Shown piece by piece: positions 27,272 to 34,985 of a DNA stretch of 64,000 nucleotides (position 1 is the first letter of the stretch; every line of letters starts with the position of its first letter). The stretch is taken from NCBI GenBank assembly GCA_965603495.1, contig CBFDDF010000012.1, positions 1-64,000 of the forward strand, read 5' to 3'. Made by a program: the position numbers and the translations under genes. The notes beneath the pieces were generated by a model. That model had not been told where the DNA came from and did not search any database. It saw nothing but the letters and a program-made list of their open reading frames with translations. The DNA is from Thiomicrorhabdus sp965603495 (lineage in GTDB: Bacteria > Pseudomonadota > Gammaproteobacteria > Thiomicrospirales > Thiomicrospiraceae).

Positions 27272-28447
27272 ATGCAAAATCCCTCCTTGGATATTAAGGT
27301 TCACAGTCAAATCTCTGAGATTGCAGCCAATGATTGGAACGCTTTGTTAAGTGATAACAACCCTTTTATGCGCCATGAGTTTCTGCACGCTTTAGAAAAA
27401 CATCAATGTGTCTCCGCCAAGTTTGGTTGGATTCCCAAACATCTCGGTGTATATGAAAATGACACCTTGATTGCCGCTATGCCATTGTATGAAAAACACA
27501 ACAATTATGGTGAATTTGTATTTGACCAGGCCTGGTCAGATGCTTGGGCTCAGGTGGGTTTGGATTATTATCCTAAGTTAGTGTCAGCAGCACCCTATAC
27601 CCCCGCTTTAGGAGATCGTTTATTAACGTCTAATGACTTGGATGAACCTCGAAAAGCATTGATTCAAGGCCAGCTTATAGAAACCGTGCAAAGGTTGTGT
27701 TTCGAACAGGAGCTAAGTGGTGCCCATATTCTATTTCCCAAGAAATCCCAACAGGCCTGGTTAGCGGAACAACCTGAGTGGCTACACCGGCATGACTGCC
27801 AGTTCCACTGGTTTAATCAGAACTACCAGAACTTTGATGATTTCTTAGCCACTCTAAGCGCCAAGAAGCGTAAAAACATCAAACAAGAACGTAAGTCGGT
27901 TTTAAATGCCGGCATTACTTTTAGAGTACTCAATGGACTCACGGCAACCGAACGGGATTGGCAACAGTTTGCGGCCTTCTATCAAAAAACCTTTATTGAA
28001 AAGTGGAGCACGCCCACTTTAAATGTCGATTTCTTTAAGGCCGTTGCCCAAGCACTGCCTTTACAGATAGTGTTAGTCTTAGCGGATCAAAACCATCAGT
28101 GTATCGCAGGTTCTTTAATGTTCCGTTCAGAAACGCACTTGTATGGTCGCCACTGGGGTTGTCTTCAGGAGGTTAAAAACTTGCACTTTGAAGCCTGTTT
28201 TTATCAAGGCATTGAGTATGCGATACAACAGGGTTTAAGCGTGTTTGAACCCGGTGCAGGGGGTGAGCATAAGATTGCCCGAGGGTTTGTACCGGTCAGC
28301 ATGCAATCGGCGCACTGGTTAAGGGTTAATCCATTTCCAGAAGGTATTGAGCGGTTTATCTTGCAGGAAAAACAGGCAGTTGAAGAATATGCGGCAGACT
28401 GTTTAAAACACGCCCCCTATAAAGAAACGGACTGCTTTTACGAGTAG
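27272..28447 (+). CDS. FemAB-like (DUF482) acyl/aminoacyl-transferase family protein
   Basis: Encodes 391 residues of a duplicated GNAT fold. NPFMRHEFLHALE, YTPALGDRLL and GRHWGCLQEVKNLHFEACFYQGIEYAI are hallmarks of the DUF482 family, often labelled peptidoglycan-biosynthesis-like. No substrate is established. It starts 58 bp after the ZIP-like gene in the same direction. It contains ACCAGGCCTGGT at 27525-27536 and an 11/12 copy at 27750-27761, both read as QAW. Confidence 0.87.
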   Translation: MQNPSLDIKVHSQISEIAANDWNALLSDNNPFMRHEFLHALEKHQCVSAKFGWIPKHLGVYENDTLIAAMPLYEKHNNYGEFVFDQAWSDAWAQVGLDYYPKLVSAAPYTPALGDRLLTSNDLDEPRKALIQGQLIETVQRLCFEQELSGAHILFPKKSQQAWLAEQPEWLHRHDCQFHWFNQNYQNFDDFLATLSAKKRKNIKQERKSVLNAGITFRVLNGLTATERDWQQFAAFYQKTFIEKWSTPTLNVDFFKAVAQALPLQIVLVLADQNHQCIAGSLMFRSETHLYGRHWGCLQEVKNLHFEACFYQGIEYAIQQGLSVFEPGAGGEHKIARGFVPVSMQSAHWLRVNPFPEGIERFILQEKQAVEEYAADCLKHAPYKETDCFYE

Positions 28448-28489
28448 TCATTTCCCACCTAAAGCGCGATTTTGTAAATACCGCCCATA

Positions 28490-28540
28490 AAAAAACCACC
28501 GATTAAGCTGTGTTTTGACACAGTTTAATCGGTGGTTTTT
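28490..28540. terminator. strong bidirectional terminator
   Basis: A stem of about 20 bp (AAAACCACCGATTAAGCTGTG with its complement, one bulge) has A and T tracts on either side. It lies between the converging DUF482 and exosortase genes. Confidence 0.92.
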
Positions 28541-28594
28541 GAGTTTATGATGATCAATTTAAGGTTTTAAGGCAATAATCTCCATCTTGTAGAG

Positions 28595-29242
28595 TTACCG
28601 TCCAAACTTGCAACCAGGAGGTTTTTTTCTCCTATCGACTTCTGACTTTCTTCTCGAGGGCAAATGTCGATGCTCAACGTCACCTGCACGCCACTCTTGT
28701 GCATGCGGATGCCGACGTTCATATGGTTGTTTTCTACGATCGCAATACTGCCTGACTAGGTGACTAATTTTTACTCTTAGGGTAAAAATAAAGAATAGGC
28801 TTAAGGTCAACAATATCGTGCTGTAACGACCAATCAAATTATGGCTAATGTGAAAAAAGTTAGCGTCCAGCATAGTGAAGTAGATCACCGCATCAATACG
28901 AATCGCATTTAAGATCACTAGAATGATATAACCCTCTAACAGCCAAAAAAGCCGACTCTTCCATAGGGTTGGGTAAGCGATAATAGCGGATCCAAACAAT
29001 AGAAAAGATTTTAAACAGTTACATTCATCAAATATCCAAATCTCAAAGCCATTACCCAAATAAACCGTATTGCCTATCATTTCGACCGGGATTTCAAACA
29101 AATCAATCCAGGTAGACGTCAGATAAATCGCTAATTCTGTTTGTAGGGTATTCACCCAATAAAATGGCGAGAAAGAGTCAATAAAAAACAGTAGGTAAAG
29201 AAGCGTAACCCAAACAATATAGCGTAAAAAGAACCATAACAC
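28595..29242 (-). CDS. exosortase, XrtH-like
   Basis: Encodes a 215-residue multi-pass membrane transpeptidase-type enzyme that cleaves C-terminal sorting signals. Catalytic residues are visible: Cys74 in FDECNCLKSF, Arg115 in LNAIRID and His134 in ISHNL, with hydrophobic helices around them. DECNC resembles XrtH DACNG, with Cys replacing Gly at 76. A basic cytoplasmic tail (about 165-215) carries repeated RR and DRR clusters. The start is GTG with AGGAGG 10 nt upstream. A terminator separates it from the substrate-like gene upstream. Exosortase confidence is high; the subtype is less certain. Confidence 0.82.
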   Translation of the reverse strand: MLWFFLRYIVWVTLLYLLFFIDSFSPFYWVNTLQTELAIYLTSTWIDLFEIPVEMIGNTVYLGNGFEIWIFDECNCLKSFLLFGSAIIAYPTLWKSRLFWLLEGYIILVILNAIRIDAVIYFTMLDANFFHISHNLIGRYSTILLTLSLFFIFTLRVKISHLVRQYCDRRKQPYERRHPHAQEWRAGDVEHRHLPSRRKSEVDRRKKPPGCKFGR

Positions 29243-29280
29243 TTGTCCAATACCTCCTATTAAGTAATGCCATTTACAAA

Positions 29281-29306
29281 AAAGCCGCGGCCATTTGGTC
29301 GCGGCT
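29281..29306 (-). terminator. terminator between substrate gene and exosortase gene
   Basis: On the minus strand AGCCGCG and CGCGGCT arms are followed by TTTTTT. It ends the secreted-protein transcript; readthrough or a separate promoter must express the exosortase gene. Confidence 0.85.
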
Positions 29307-29337
29307 AAAGTTTATCGCTTTTGAGTTAAATTAGCTT

Positions 29338-30957
29338 TTATTTTGCTAATTTTCTACGAACCAACCAACCACCTAGGCCAAGGAAAGCCAATATGGTTGC
29401 AATCATACCTGCATTATCCATAACACCGGCTGAACCACCTGAAGAGGTAGTTGTTGTGGTGTCAGTAGTTGTTGTGGTGTCAGTAGTGTCAGTAGTGTCA
29501 GTAGTGTCAGTAGCACCAGTGGTTGTATCAACAGTCACTAAAGGAACCATACGGACGGTGAAAGTATCAGAAGCACTTAGATTACTAATAGTAGTAACAT
29601 TACCCACTTCAACCATATAAGTTAGACCTAAGTTTAGTAAATCTTCAATATTACCTTCTGTATATAGTGAATCAACACCACCAACATTCCAAGCTACTAA
29701 CGCCGCTTCTTCTATAGGTGCAAAGTTGCTTTCATTACCACTTAACCATTTAAAATCTTCTTCTGGAGTTGCTGGGTCATCACCCCAAAACGCCATCAAT
29801 TTAGCATCAGTCAATGGATCACCATCATCATCAAAGAAGATACCATTTGGAACTATTGTGCTTGGAATCCAATTACCAAATAAATCAGTATAATTATTTG
29901 ATAAAACGCTCGTTGACTCAATAGTACCAGCATCCGTTAACGCTACATCATAACCTGCACGAACATCACTAAAGAATCCATTATCAGGGTGTTTTGGAGG
30001 ATCTGCTGGCCCAAACAAGCCTGCTGAAAAGGTTGCTAAGTCATCGACTGCCCAAAAATCATCACCAGTACCATCACCAATCGAAAGATGTAACTCATTG
30101 GTTAAAGCTGCATTAGTCGTGTCAATTTTTGTGAAGCCATTTCCTACACCAAAACCTAACTCAATTCTAAAACCTTCTAAAACTGAATCCGTATAGTTAT
30201 TCAACTTTTGTAAAATAGTGTAACGACGTAGCGCTGTTTCTGCTGTAGATGCTGCACCTTTATCCAAATTGAAAACAATATCAATCGCGTTATTTAAAGT
30301 ACCATCCACATCTGTAACATCGATTGACCCTGGTAAAGCACTAACTTTAAGACGTTTGTGCGTTTGGAAAGGGCTATCGCACAATGTAGGGTTGATATTT
30401 GCTGATTCTAGCACCCCATCTTCAGGTGGATTCAGACCGATATAAACTGGGTTTTCTGGATCAGTCAAATCGTAGTTCTTTGGATCATCACTATTCTTAT
30501 AATATGAAGTACTCATAATACAACTGTTAGGACGACCATTAGACTGGTTTTCAATCGCATCGGTAGTGATAACCTTCACGCCAGAAGGCTCTCCGACTGG
30601 CCAGTCTTTACCACCCAGTTTACCAACCAGCACAGCTCCGTCTGTAGTAGTAGAAACTGATCGATCATATACATAACCCTTAAATGAATCGCCAAGAACC
30701 ATCGGCGTATATGAACCATCTACTGAGTTGTATATTTTACCAGCGACTTCATCACCAGTTTCTACATCAACAATTTTGACATCGACATTTTCTAGGTTCC
30801 AGGCACCGAAACCGTTTTTATATTCGTCCGCATCTGCAAACACAGGGCTAGGTGTACCCTGCTGAACACCTACAATTTGGCCTGCAAATACCGGCGCTGA
30901 TGCAGCCATACAAGCTGCTGCAATAAGACTTAATTTAAATACTTTACGATTTGACAT
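29338..30957 (-). CDS. secreted protein with C-terminal sorting signal, probable exosortase substrate
   Basis: Encodes 539 residues. A signal peptide (1-25, APVFA) is followed by a beta-rich domain of about 450 residues with WNLENVDVKIVDVET near its start. A Thr/Asp-rich stalk (about 476-506) leads to a tripartite tail: VMDNAGM, a hydrophobic helix (ATILAFLGLGGWLV) and the basic end RRKLAK. This layout is that of exosortase substrates, but the tail lacks the PEP and IPTLxxWG motifs. The main domain may belong to a surface-protein family with varied anchors; I could not name it securely. GGGGGA precedes the ATG. The promoter shares a dyad with the gene at 32193-32528. Confidence 0.8.
   Translation of the reverse strand: MSNRKVFKLSLIAAACMAASAPVFAGQIVGVQQGTPSPVFADADEYKNGFGAWNLENVDVKIVDVETGDEVAGKIYNSVDGSYTPMVLGDSFKGYVYDRSVSTTTDGAVLVGKLGGKDWPVGEPSGVKVITTDAIENQSNGRPNSCIMSTSYYKNSDDPKNYDLTDPENPVYIGLNPPEDGVLESANINPTLCDSPFQTHKRLKVSALPGSIDVTDVDGTLNNAIDIVFNLDKGAASTAETALRRYTILQKLNNYTDSVLEGFRIELGFGVGNGFTKIDTTNAALTNELHLSIGDGTGDDFWAVDDLATFSAGLFGPADPPKHPDNGFFSDVRAGYDVALTDAGTIESTSVLSNNYTDLFGNWIPSTIVPNGIFFDDDGDPLTDAKLMAFWGDDPATPEEDFKWLSGNESNFAPIEEAALVAWNVGGVDSLYTEGNIEDLLNLGLTYMVEVGNVTTISNLSASDTFTVRMVPLVTVDTTTGATDTTDTTDTTDTTTTTDTTTTTSSGGSAGVMDNAGMIATILAFLGLGGWLVRRKLAK
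29477..29512. repeat. tandem 9-bp repeats in the Thr/Asp stalk
   Basis: Four perfect tandem copies of GTGTCAGTA (encoding T-D-T on the minus strand) with a fifth copy at 29459-29467. A 9-bp unit keeps the frame when copies are gained or lost, so stalk length may vary. Confidence 0.9.
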
Positions 30958-31084
30958 AAATATCCCCCTACGGATAAAACCTTTTACAATAATAAGTAAA
31001 CATTCTACATGAATAAGTATTGTGCAATACCTTATAAAAAGTAAAACACTATTGCTAGTAATAATTTCATTTAATTTGAATATC

Positions 31085-31128
31085 AGTATATATTAATACG
31101 CAATATTTTAACTCACCCATTCGGGTGA
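31085..31128 (-). promoter_or_regulatory. dyad plus -10 box upstream of the sorted secreted protein
   Basis: TCACCCATTCGGGTGA (31113-31128) has 6-bp arms. Exactly 22 bp later on the minus strand is TATACT (31085-31090). The implied dyad centre is near -42.5, the position of class II activator sites. The same dyad and the same 22-bp spacing occur at 32577-32620. The predicted leader is about 120 nt. Confidence 0.6.
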
Positions 31129-31243
31129 AATTAACTTATTATACGTACTTTAAATACGTTATCTTGATTTGAAACAAGTTGACTTAATAAAATCCTGACA
31201 ACCTAGACAGCACACCCTTTATCTAGAAGAGATTATATTCATT

Positions 31244-32020
31244 ATGAGCACCCCTATAGATACCGAAATACTTAACAAAACCATCCACATACAGTCCTGC
31301 GTTATAGAAGGACACAGTATTGAAGCCATTTTTAGAGCTGAGTCAAAGTATCTGCGCGAACTCTCAGGTGCTCATGTTGTCGGGTTTTGCTTACACCACA
31401 AAAACACTTTACAACTTGATTTTGTGCTTGATCATGAGGCCTTTCTTTACCTTTGCTTTAAAGAAAACAACCTTCACCCGCACACCCTGATTTTAGATAC
31501 GCTCTACCGCCACAATAAGACGCATTTTACAGAGGGTGTTGCCTACCTTGAAAATGCATCACTGGGGAATTTTTTAATTGATAACGTCCCTGAAAATAAA
31601 ATTAAACAACTTGAAATCAAGCACCAATTTAAGACAATGGTTACTTACCCTCTGTACTCATTAAACAAAGAGTTAATAGGCTGTTTACTGTTTTGTTATT
31701 TTAAGGACAACATCCCTAATCACAACAACCTATCTCGAATCACCAATATGATTCAGACGCTTATAAGACCTTTTCACTATGAAGGCAATAATATTTTTCA
31801 TGTGAAATGCGTTCAGATTTCAACTGAGATGCCTTTATTGACCTCACAAGAGAAACGGATTTTAAAGAAACTACTCAGAGCCAAACCTTATGCGCAGATT
31901 GCTGACGAAATGCATATCAGTCTTAATACCGTTAAAACGCATTTAAAGCATATTTATGCCAAATATAAAGTGAAATCAAAACTAGAACTCTACAATATAG
32001 TGAAGGGCATCAATGAATAG
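31244..32020 (+). CDS. LuxR-family transcriptional regulator with N-terminal sensor-like domain
   Basis: Encodes 258 residues. Residues about 15-180 look like a GAF-type sensor domain, with no phosphoacceptor receiver motif. Residues 195-258 form a LuxR/NarL helix-turn-helix (LTSQEKRIL, YAQIADEMHISLNTVKTHLKHIYAKYKV). It diverges from the secreted-protein gene, and a dyad lies in the shared upstream region. It is a plausible regulator of both dyad-bearing promoters; that link is inference. No luxI-type gene is present. Confidence 0.82.
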   Translation: MSTPIDTEILNKTIHIQSCVIEGHSIEAIFRAESKYLRELSGAHVVGFCLHHKNTLQLDFVLDHEAFLYLCFKENNLHPHTLILDTLYRHNKTHFTEGVAYLENASLGNFLIDNVPENKIKQLEIKHQFKTMVTYPLYSLNKELIGCLLFCYFKDNIPNHNNLSRITNMIQTLIRPFHYEGNNIFHVKCVQISTEMPLLTSQEKRILKKLLRAKPYAQIADEMHISLNTVKTHLKHIYAKYKVKSKLELYNIVKGINE

Positions 32021-32107
32021 CCTGAGCTTATTTAACTCTATTCAAAATCATTTACTTACTCTATTAATTTAACGCCTTGTCAGCGCTAAATAAAAACGAA
32101 GCATACC

Positions 32108-32144
32108 AAAAAGGCCGATTGATTTCATTTCAAATCAATCGGCC
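32108..32144 (-). terminator. terminator after the small Gly-rich protein gene
   Basis: GGCCGATTGATTT and its complement form a 13-bp stem with a CATTTC loop. On the minus strand it is followed by TTTTT. It also separates the gene from the luxR-type gene. Confidence 0.85.
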
Positions 32145-32192
32145 TAATCATCTCCTTCTGCTAAAGACAAGCTTTAAAGACTAAACAACCGT

Positions 32193-32528
32193 TTAATGCT
32201 TACCACCGCCTCCACCAGAACGACTCGTGCCCTGTGTAGAACGATTGCCATAACTTCCGCTACCTTGCATTCTCATTCCAGTCGCACGATTACCATTTTC
32301 TGACTTATTCAGATTTTTTTCATATTTATACTGATACTGATGTTGTTTTTGATACATTTTCTTTTGCGCTGCACTCGCCGGCTGATTAGGTATCGGACCT
32401 GCGCGCTCATGTGTTTGCTGTTGAATCTGTTGCTGAGCCTTTAATTCTGTTGCAGTCTCCGCATGAGCTGTACCAAATAAAACCGCCAACCCAACAAGAC
32501 CTACTGATAACCATTTAGAACTGTTCAT
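32193..32528 (-). CDS. small secreted Gln/Gly-rich protein of unknown function
   Basis: Encodes 111 residues. A signal peptide (1-23, GTAHA) is followed by a Gln/Lys-rich helical region and a low-complexity Gly/Ser/Arg tail ending GGGGGKH. I recognise no family. GGAGATG lies just before the ATG. The promoter region has the same dyad and spacing as the exosortase-substrate gene, suggesting joint control. It has no sorting tail or lipobox. Confidence 0.7.
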   Translation of the reverse strand: MNSSKWLSVGLVGLAVLFGTAHAETATELKAQQQIQQQTHERAGPIPNQPASAAQKKMYQKQHQYQYKYEKNLNKSENGNRATGMRMQGSGSYGNRSTQGTSRSGGGGGKH

Positions 32529-32576
32529 TTTTTACATCTCCAGTATATGTAACAATATTACATTTAAGCTAGTTAT

Positions 32577-32620
32577 AGTATATCGATAAAATACTGTATT
32601 CACATCCCCCAAGCGGGTGA
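32577..32620 (-). promoter_or_regulatory. dyad plus -10 box upstream of the small secreted protein
   Basis: TCCCCCAAGCGGGTGA (32605-32620) matches the 31113-31128 dyad at 13 of 16 positions. It is followed on the minus strand by exactly 22 bp and TATACT (32577-32582). The start codon lies about 50 bp further on. Confidence 0.6.
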
Positions 32621-32663
32621 TATTTCAATTAATACACAGAAAATTAAGTCATCCCCCATCAAC

Positions 32664-33473
32664 TTATGCTGATTGATGCCAAAAAGGGGAATCAATGGTG
32701 GGTGTACTTGGGCTGGCGGCACTGCGTTCTGCCATAGGGCCGGCTAAATATGCGGACCGCCCTGCCTCAATCGCTTTAGCGAATGCTTGCCCCATTAACA
32801 CAGGATCTTTCGCTTTAGCGACTGCAGTATTCAATAATACGGCATCCACGCCCATCTCTAAAGATTGCGTAGCATGTGATGGTAAACCGATTCCTGAATC
32901 AACAATCATGGTTACCTCTGGAAAACGGTCACGTATGGCTTGTAAGGCGTATGGATTCAAAATCCCTTTACCTGTGCCAATCGGTGAACCCCAAGGCATT
33001 AACACTTCACAACCCAACTCAACTAGATGCCGCGCGATGACCAAATCATCCGTGCAATAAGGCAGCACTTTAAAGCCATCGTTTAATAGAATTTCGGTTG
33101 CTTTAACCAAAGCAATCGGATCAGGTTGCAGATTGTAGTCATCTCCGACTAACTCCAGTTTAATCCAATCCGTTTGAAACAGCTCTCGACTCATTCGCGC
33201 CATATTGACAGCATCATTTACCGAATGGCAACCAGCCGTATTCGGTAGAAGATGTAATCCCATTGATTGAATCGACTCCCAGAAAGACTGCCCCCCTGAT
33301 GCCTGTGGATTTTGTCGACTCAATGAAAGTGTGACCACTTCAGCACCTGAGGCTTGAATCGCCTGCTGCATGATATAAGGAGAGGGATACATTGCACTGC
33401 CTATCAATAAACGGCTATTAAGTTTTGTGCCATAGATATTTAATGTATCTTTACTATTGTATTCATTACTCAT
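32664..33473 (-). CDS. thiG: thiazole synthase ThiG
   Basis: Encodes 269 residues. ThiG joins deoxyxylulose phosphate, dehydroglycine and ThiS-borne sulfur to form the thiazole ring of thiamine. LNSRLLIGSAMYPSP, LLPNTAGCHS and VDSGIGLPSHA are family motifs, and the imine-forming Lys lies in DWIKLELVGD. It is the last gene of thiC-thiO-thiS-thiG; thiE, thiD and thiF are not adjacent. Confidence 0.96.
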   Translation of the reverse strand: MSNEYNSKDTLNIYGTKLNSRLLIGSAMYPSPYIMQQAIQASGAEVVTLSLSRQNPQASGGQSFWESIQSMGLHLLPNTAGCHSVNDAVNMARMSRELFQTDWIKLELVGDDYNLQPDPIALVKATEILLNDGFKVLPYCTDDLVIARHLVELGCEVLMPWGSPIGTGKGILNPYALQAIRDRFPEVTMIVDSGIGLPSHATQSLEMGVDAVLLNTAVAKAKDPVLMGQAFAKAIEAGRSAYLAGPMAERSAASPSTPTIDSPFWHQSA

Positions 33474-33511
33474 AGGTTCTTCTTCTATTGCCTAGTGTTA
33501 CTGTCATAAAA

Positions 33512-33709
33512 TCACCCCCCTTGAATAGCAGAGATCACCTCAACTCGATCGTTTGGCGTTAAAACAAAATGCTCGTGTTCTGACTGCGGTAAAAACACTT
33601 CATTCACTAAAATGGCATAGGGAAGCTTAGCGCCAAACTCCAACAAAGCCTGCTTAAGGGTGCTGCCCTCTACTATTTCATAAGACCAATTGTTAATAAA
33701 AACCATCAT
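33512..33709 (-). CDS. thiS: sulfur carrier protein ThiS
   Basis: Encodes a 65-residue ubiquitin-like protein ending in Gly-Gly (AIQGG), where the thiocarboxylate is formed for thiazole synthesis. Two adjacent ATG codons follow AGGAAG. It begins 3 bp after the thiO stop and is followed by thiG. Confidence 0.94.
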   Translation of the reverse strand: MMVFINNWSYEIVEGSTLKQALLEFGAKLPYAILVNEVFLPQSEHEHFVLTPNDRVEVISAIQGG

Positions 33710-33712
33710 TTT

Positions 33713-34984
33713 TCACTTCCTATTCTTTGCACTAAGGTTTTCAACCAACTTGGGCATTAACTGAGTGATGCTGACATCACCGACATTACCCTTTATGATA
33801 TTCAGACATTGTTTCAGCATAACGGGCGCTAATAGATAACCATGCCTGAATAAGCCATTGACTGAAATAAGCTTGTCTTTGACTTTTATCTTCGGTTCGT
33901 TATCCAAATAAGCCGGACGCAGGCCCGATTCAATGGCCAGAATTTCCGCCTCGGCAAAACCGCTGTGAACGCTAAAACACGCCGACAATAGCTCAAGCGT
34001 TGAACGCACCGTAGGATTACGGGTGTCCTCAGATTCAATTTGCGTGGCACCAACCACAAACAGACCATCGGCTTTAGGGGCGATATAAATCGGATATCGA
34101 GGATGCATCAAACGAACAGGTCTGGTCAAATGCACACCAGGCGCGCTGATTCTCGCGACCTCTCCCCTAACGCCTCTTAACTTGCTTGCCCTTGGAGCGA
34201 CATCTGTAGAATCTTCATTCCAAGCATCTTCAGCTTGCGAGCCCAATCCACGGCAATCCAAGACCCAGTCAAACTGTGCATTGGTATTGAGACTTGTATT
34301 GCGATTAAGATGCTCGTTCAAAAAACTTTCCAAAGGCTTGCTAGCCACTTGAAAGCCACTCGAAGTAGATTCAACAGCCGTATTGTCAAACCACAAAACA
34401 TCACTGTTATTCAAGGTACTGGCCGTGGCATTCAGTAGTTGACGATTATCCAATTGGCCTTCATTCGGCAGGTATAAACCTGATTTGAAATACTGGTTTA
34501 ATCCAGGTTCCAAATCATCCATTTCGGAATCAGATACGACCTTATAATCTGTGCCTTTTAAGCGGGATTTAAACTGTTTTAAATCACTCTTATCCTGCTC
34601 AAAAGCCACTATCAAGCTGCCTTTCTGTTGGAAAAAAACCGAAGTATCAAGTTTATTTAAAAACCCTGGCCACAGATCCAAAGCCATTTCACCCAGTTGC
34701 ATAATTTCTTTAGAACAATCGGCAGATTCAGCCAGTGGTGCCAACATCGCAGCGGCCAAATAAGCCGCACTCTGCTGCCCCTCTTTAGAGTCTTTATCAA
34801 AGAGAAACACCTGATAATCGTCCATTAAAGAGATGGCCAACATTCTACCCATCAGCCCTGCACCCAAGATGGCAATAGGTGGCTTGCTTTCACCACGGTT
34901 TGCATCTTGAAGCGGAAGTTCTGCAGAACTGACACCGCCTGAGGAAAGCAAATCCAATCTTTTGCCGGATTCAAGCATTGCCAA
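33713..34984 (-). CDS. thiO: glycine oxidase ThiO
   Basis: Encodes about 423 residues of an FAD-dependent oxidase that makes the dehydroglycine used by ThiG. The FAD motif is IAILGAGLMGRMLA, and the C-terminal motif is GLFRHGYLLAPV. AGGAGG inside the last thiC codons sits 6 nt before a TTG (34982-34984), which is taken as the start; the ATG at 34976-34978 is the alternative. The roughly 30 residues before the FAD motif are extra compared with typical ThiO. It directly abuts thiC, so the two are translationally linked. Confidence 0.92.
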   Translation of the reverse strand: MAMLESGKRLDLLSSGGVSSAELPLQDANRGESKPPIAILGAGLMGRMLAISLMDDYQVFLFDKDSKEGQQSAAYLAAAMLAPLAESADCSKEIMQLGEMALDLWPGFLNKLDTSVFFQQKGSLIVAFEQDKSDLKQFKSRLKGTDYKVVSDSEMDDLEPGLNQYFKSGLYLPNEGQLDNRQLLNATASTLNNSDVLWFDNTAVESTSSGFQVASKPLESFLNEHLNRNTSLNTNAQFDWVLDCRGLGSQAEDAWNEDSTDVAPRASKLRGVRGEVARISAPGVHLTRPVRLMHPRYPIYIAPKADGLFVVGATQIESEDTRNPTVRSTLELLSACFSVHSGFAEAEILAIESGLRPAYLDNEPKIKVKDKLISVNGLFRHGYLLAPVMLKQCLNIIKGNVGDVSITQLMPKLVENLSAKNRK

Positions 34985-34985
34985 T

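Noticed and set aside
29459..29512. A possible CRISPR-like array.
   Set aside because: The units are 9 bp, tandem and without spacers; they are coding repeats.
29393..29620. A Val/Ser repeat ORF on the plus strand.
   Set aside because: It is the complement of the Thr/Asp stalk repeats of the sorted protein.
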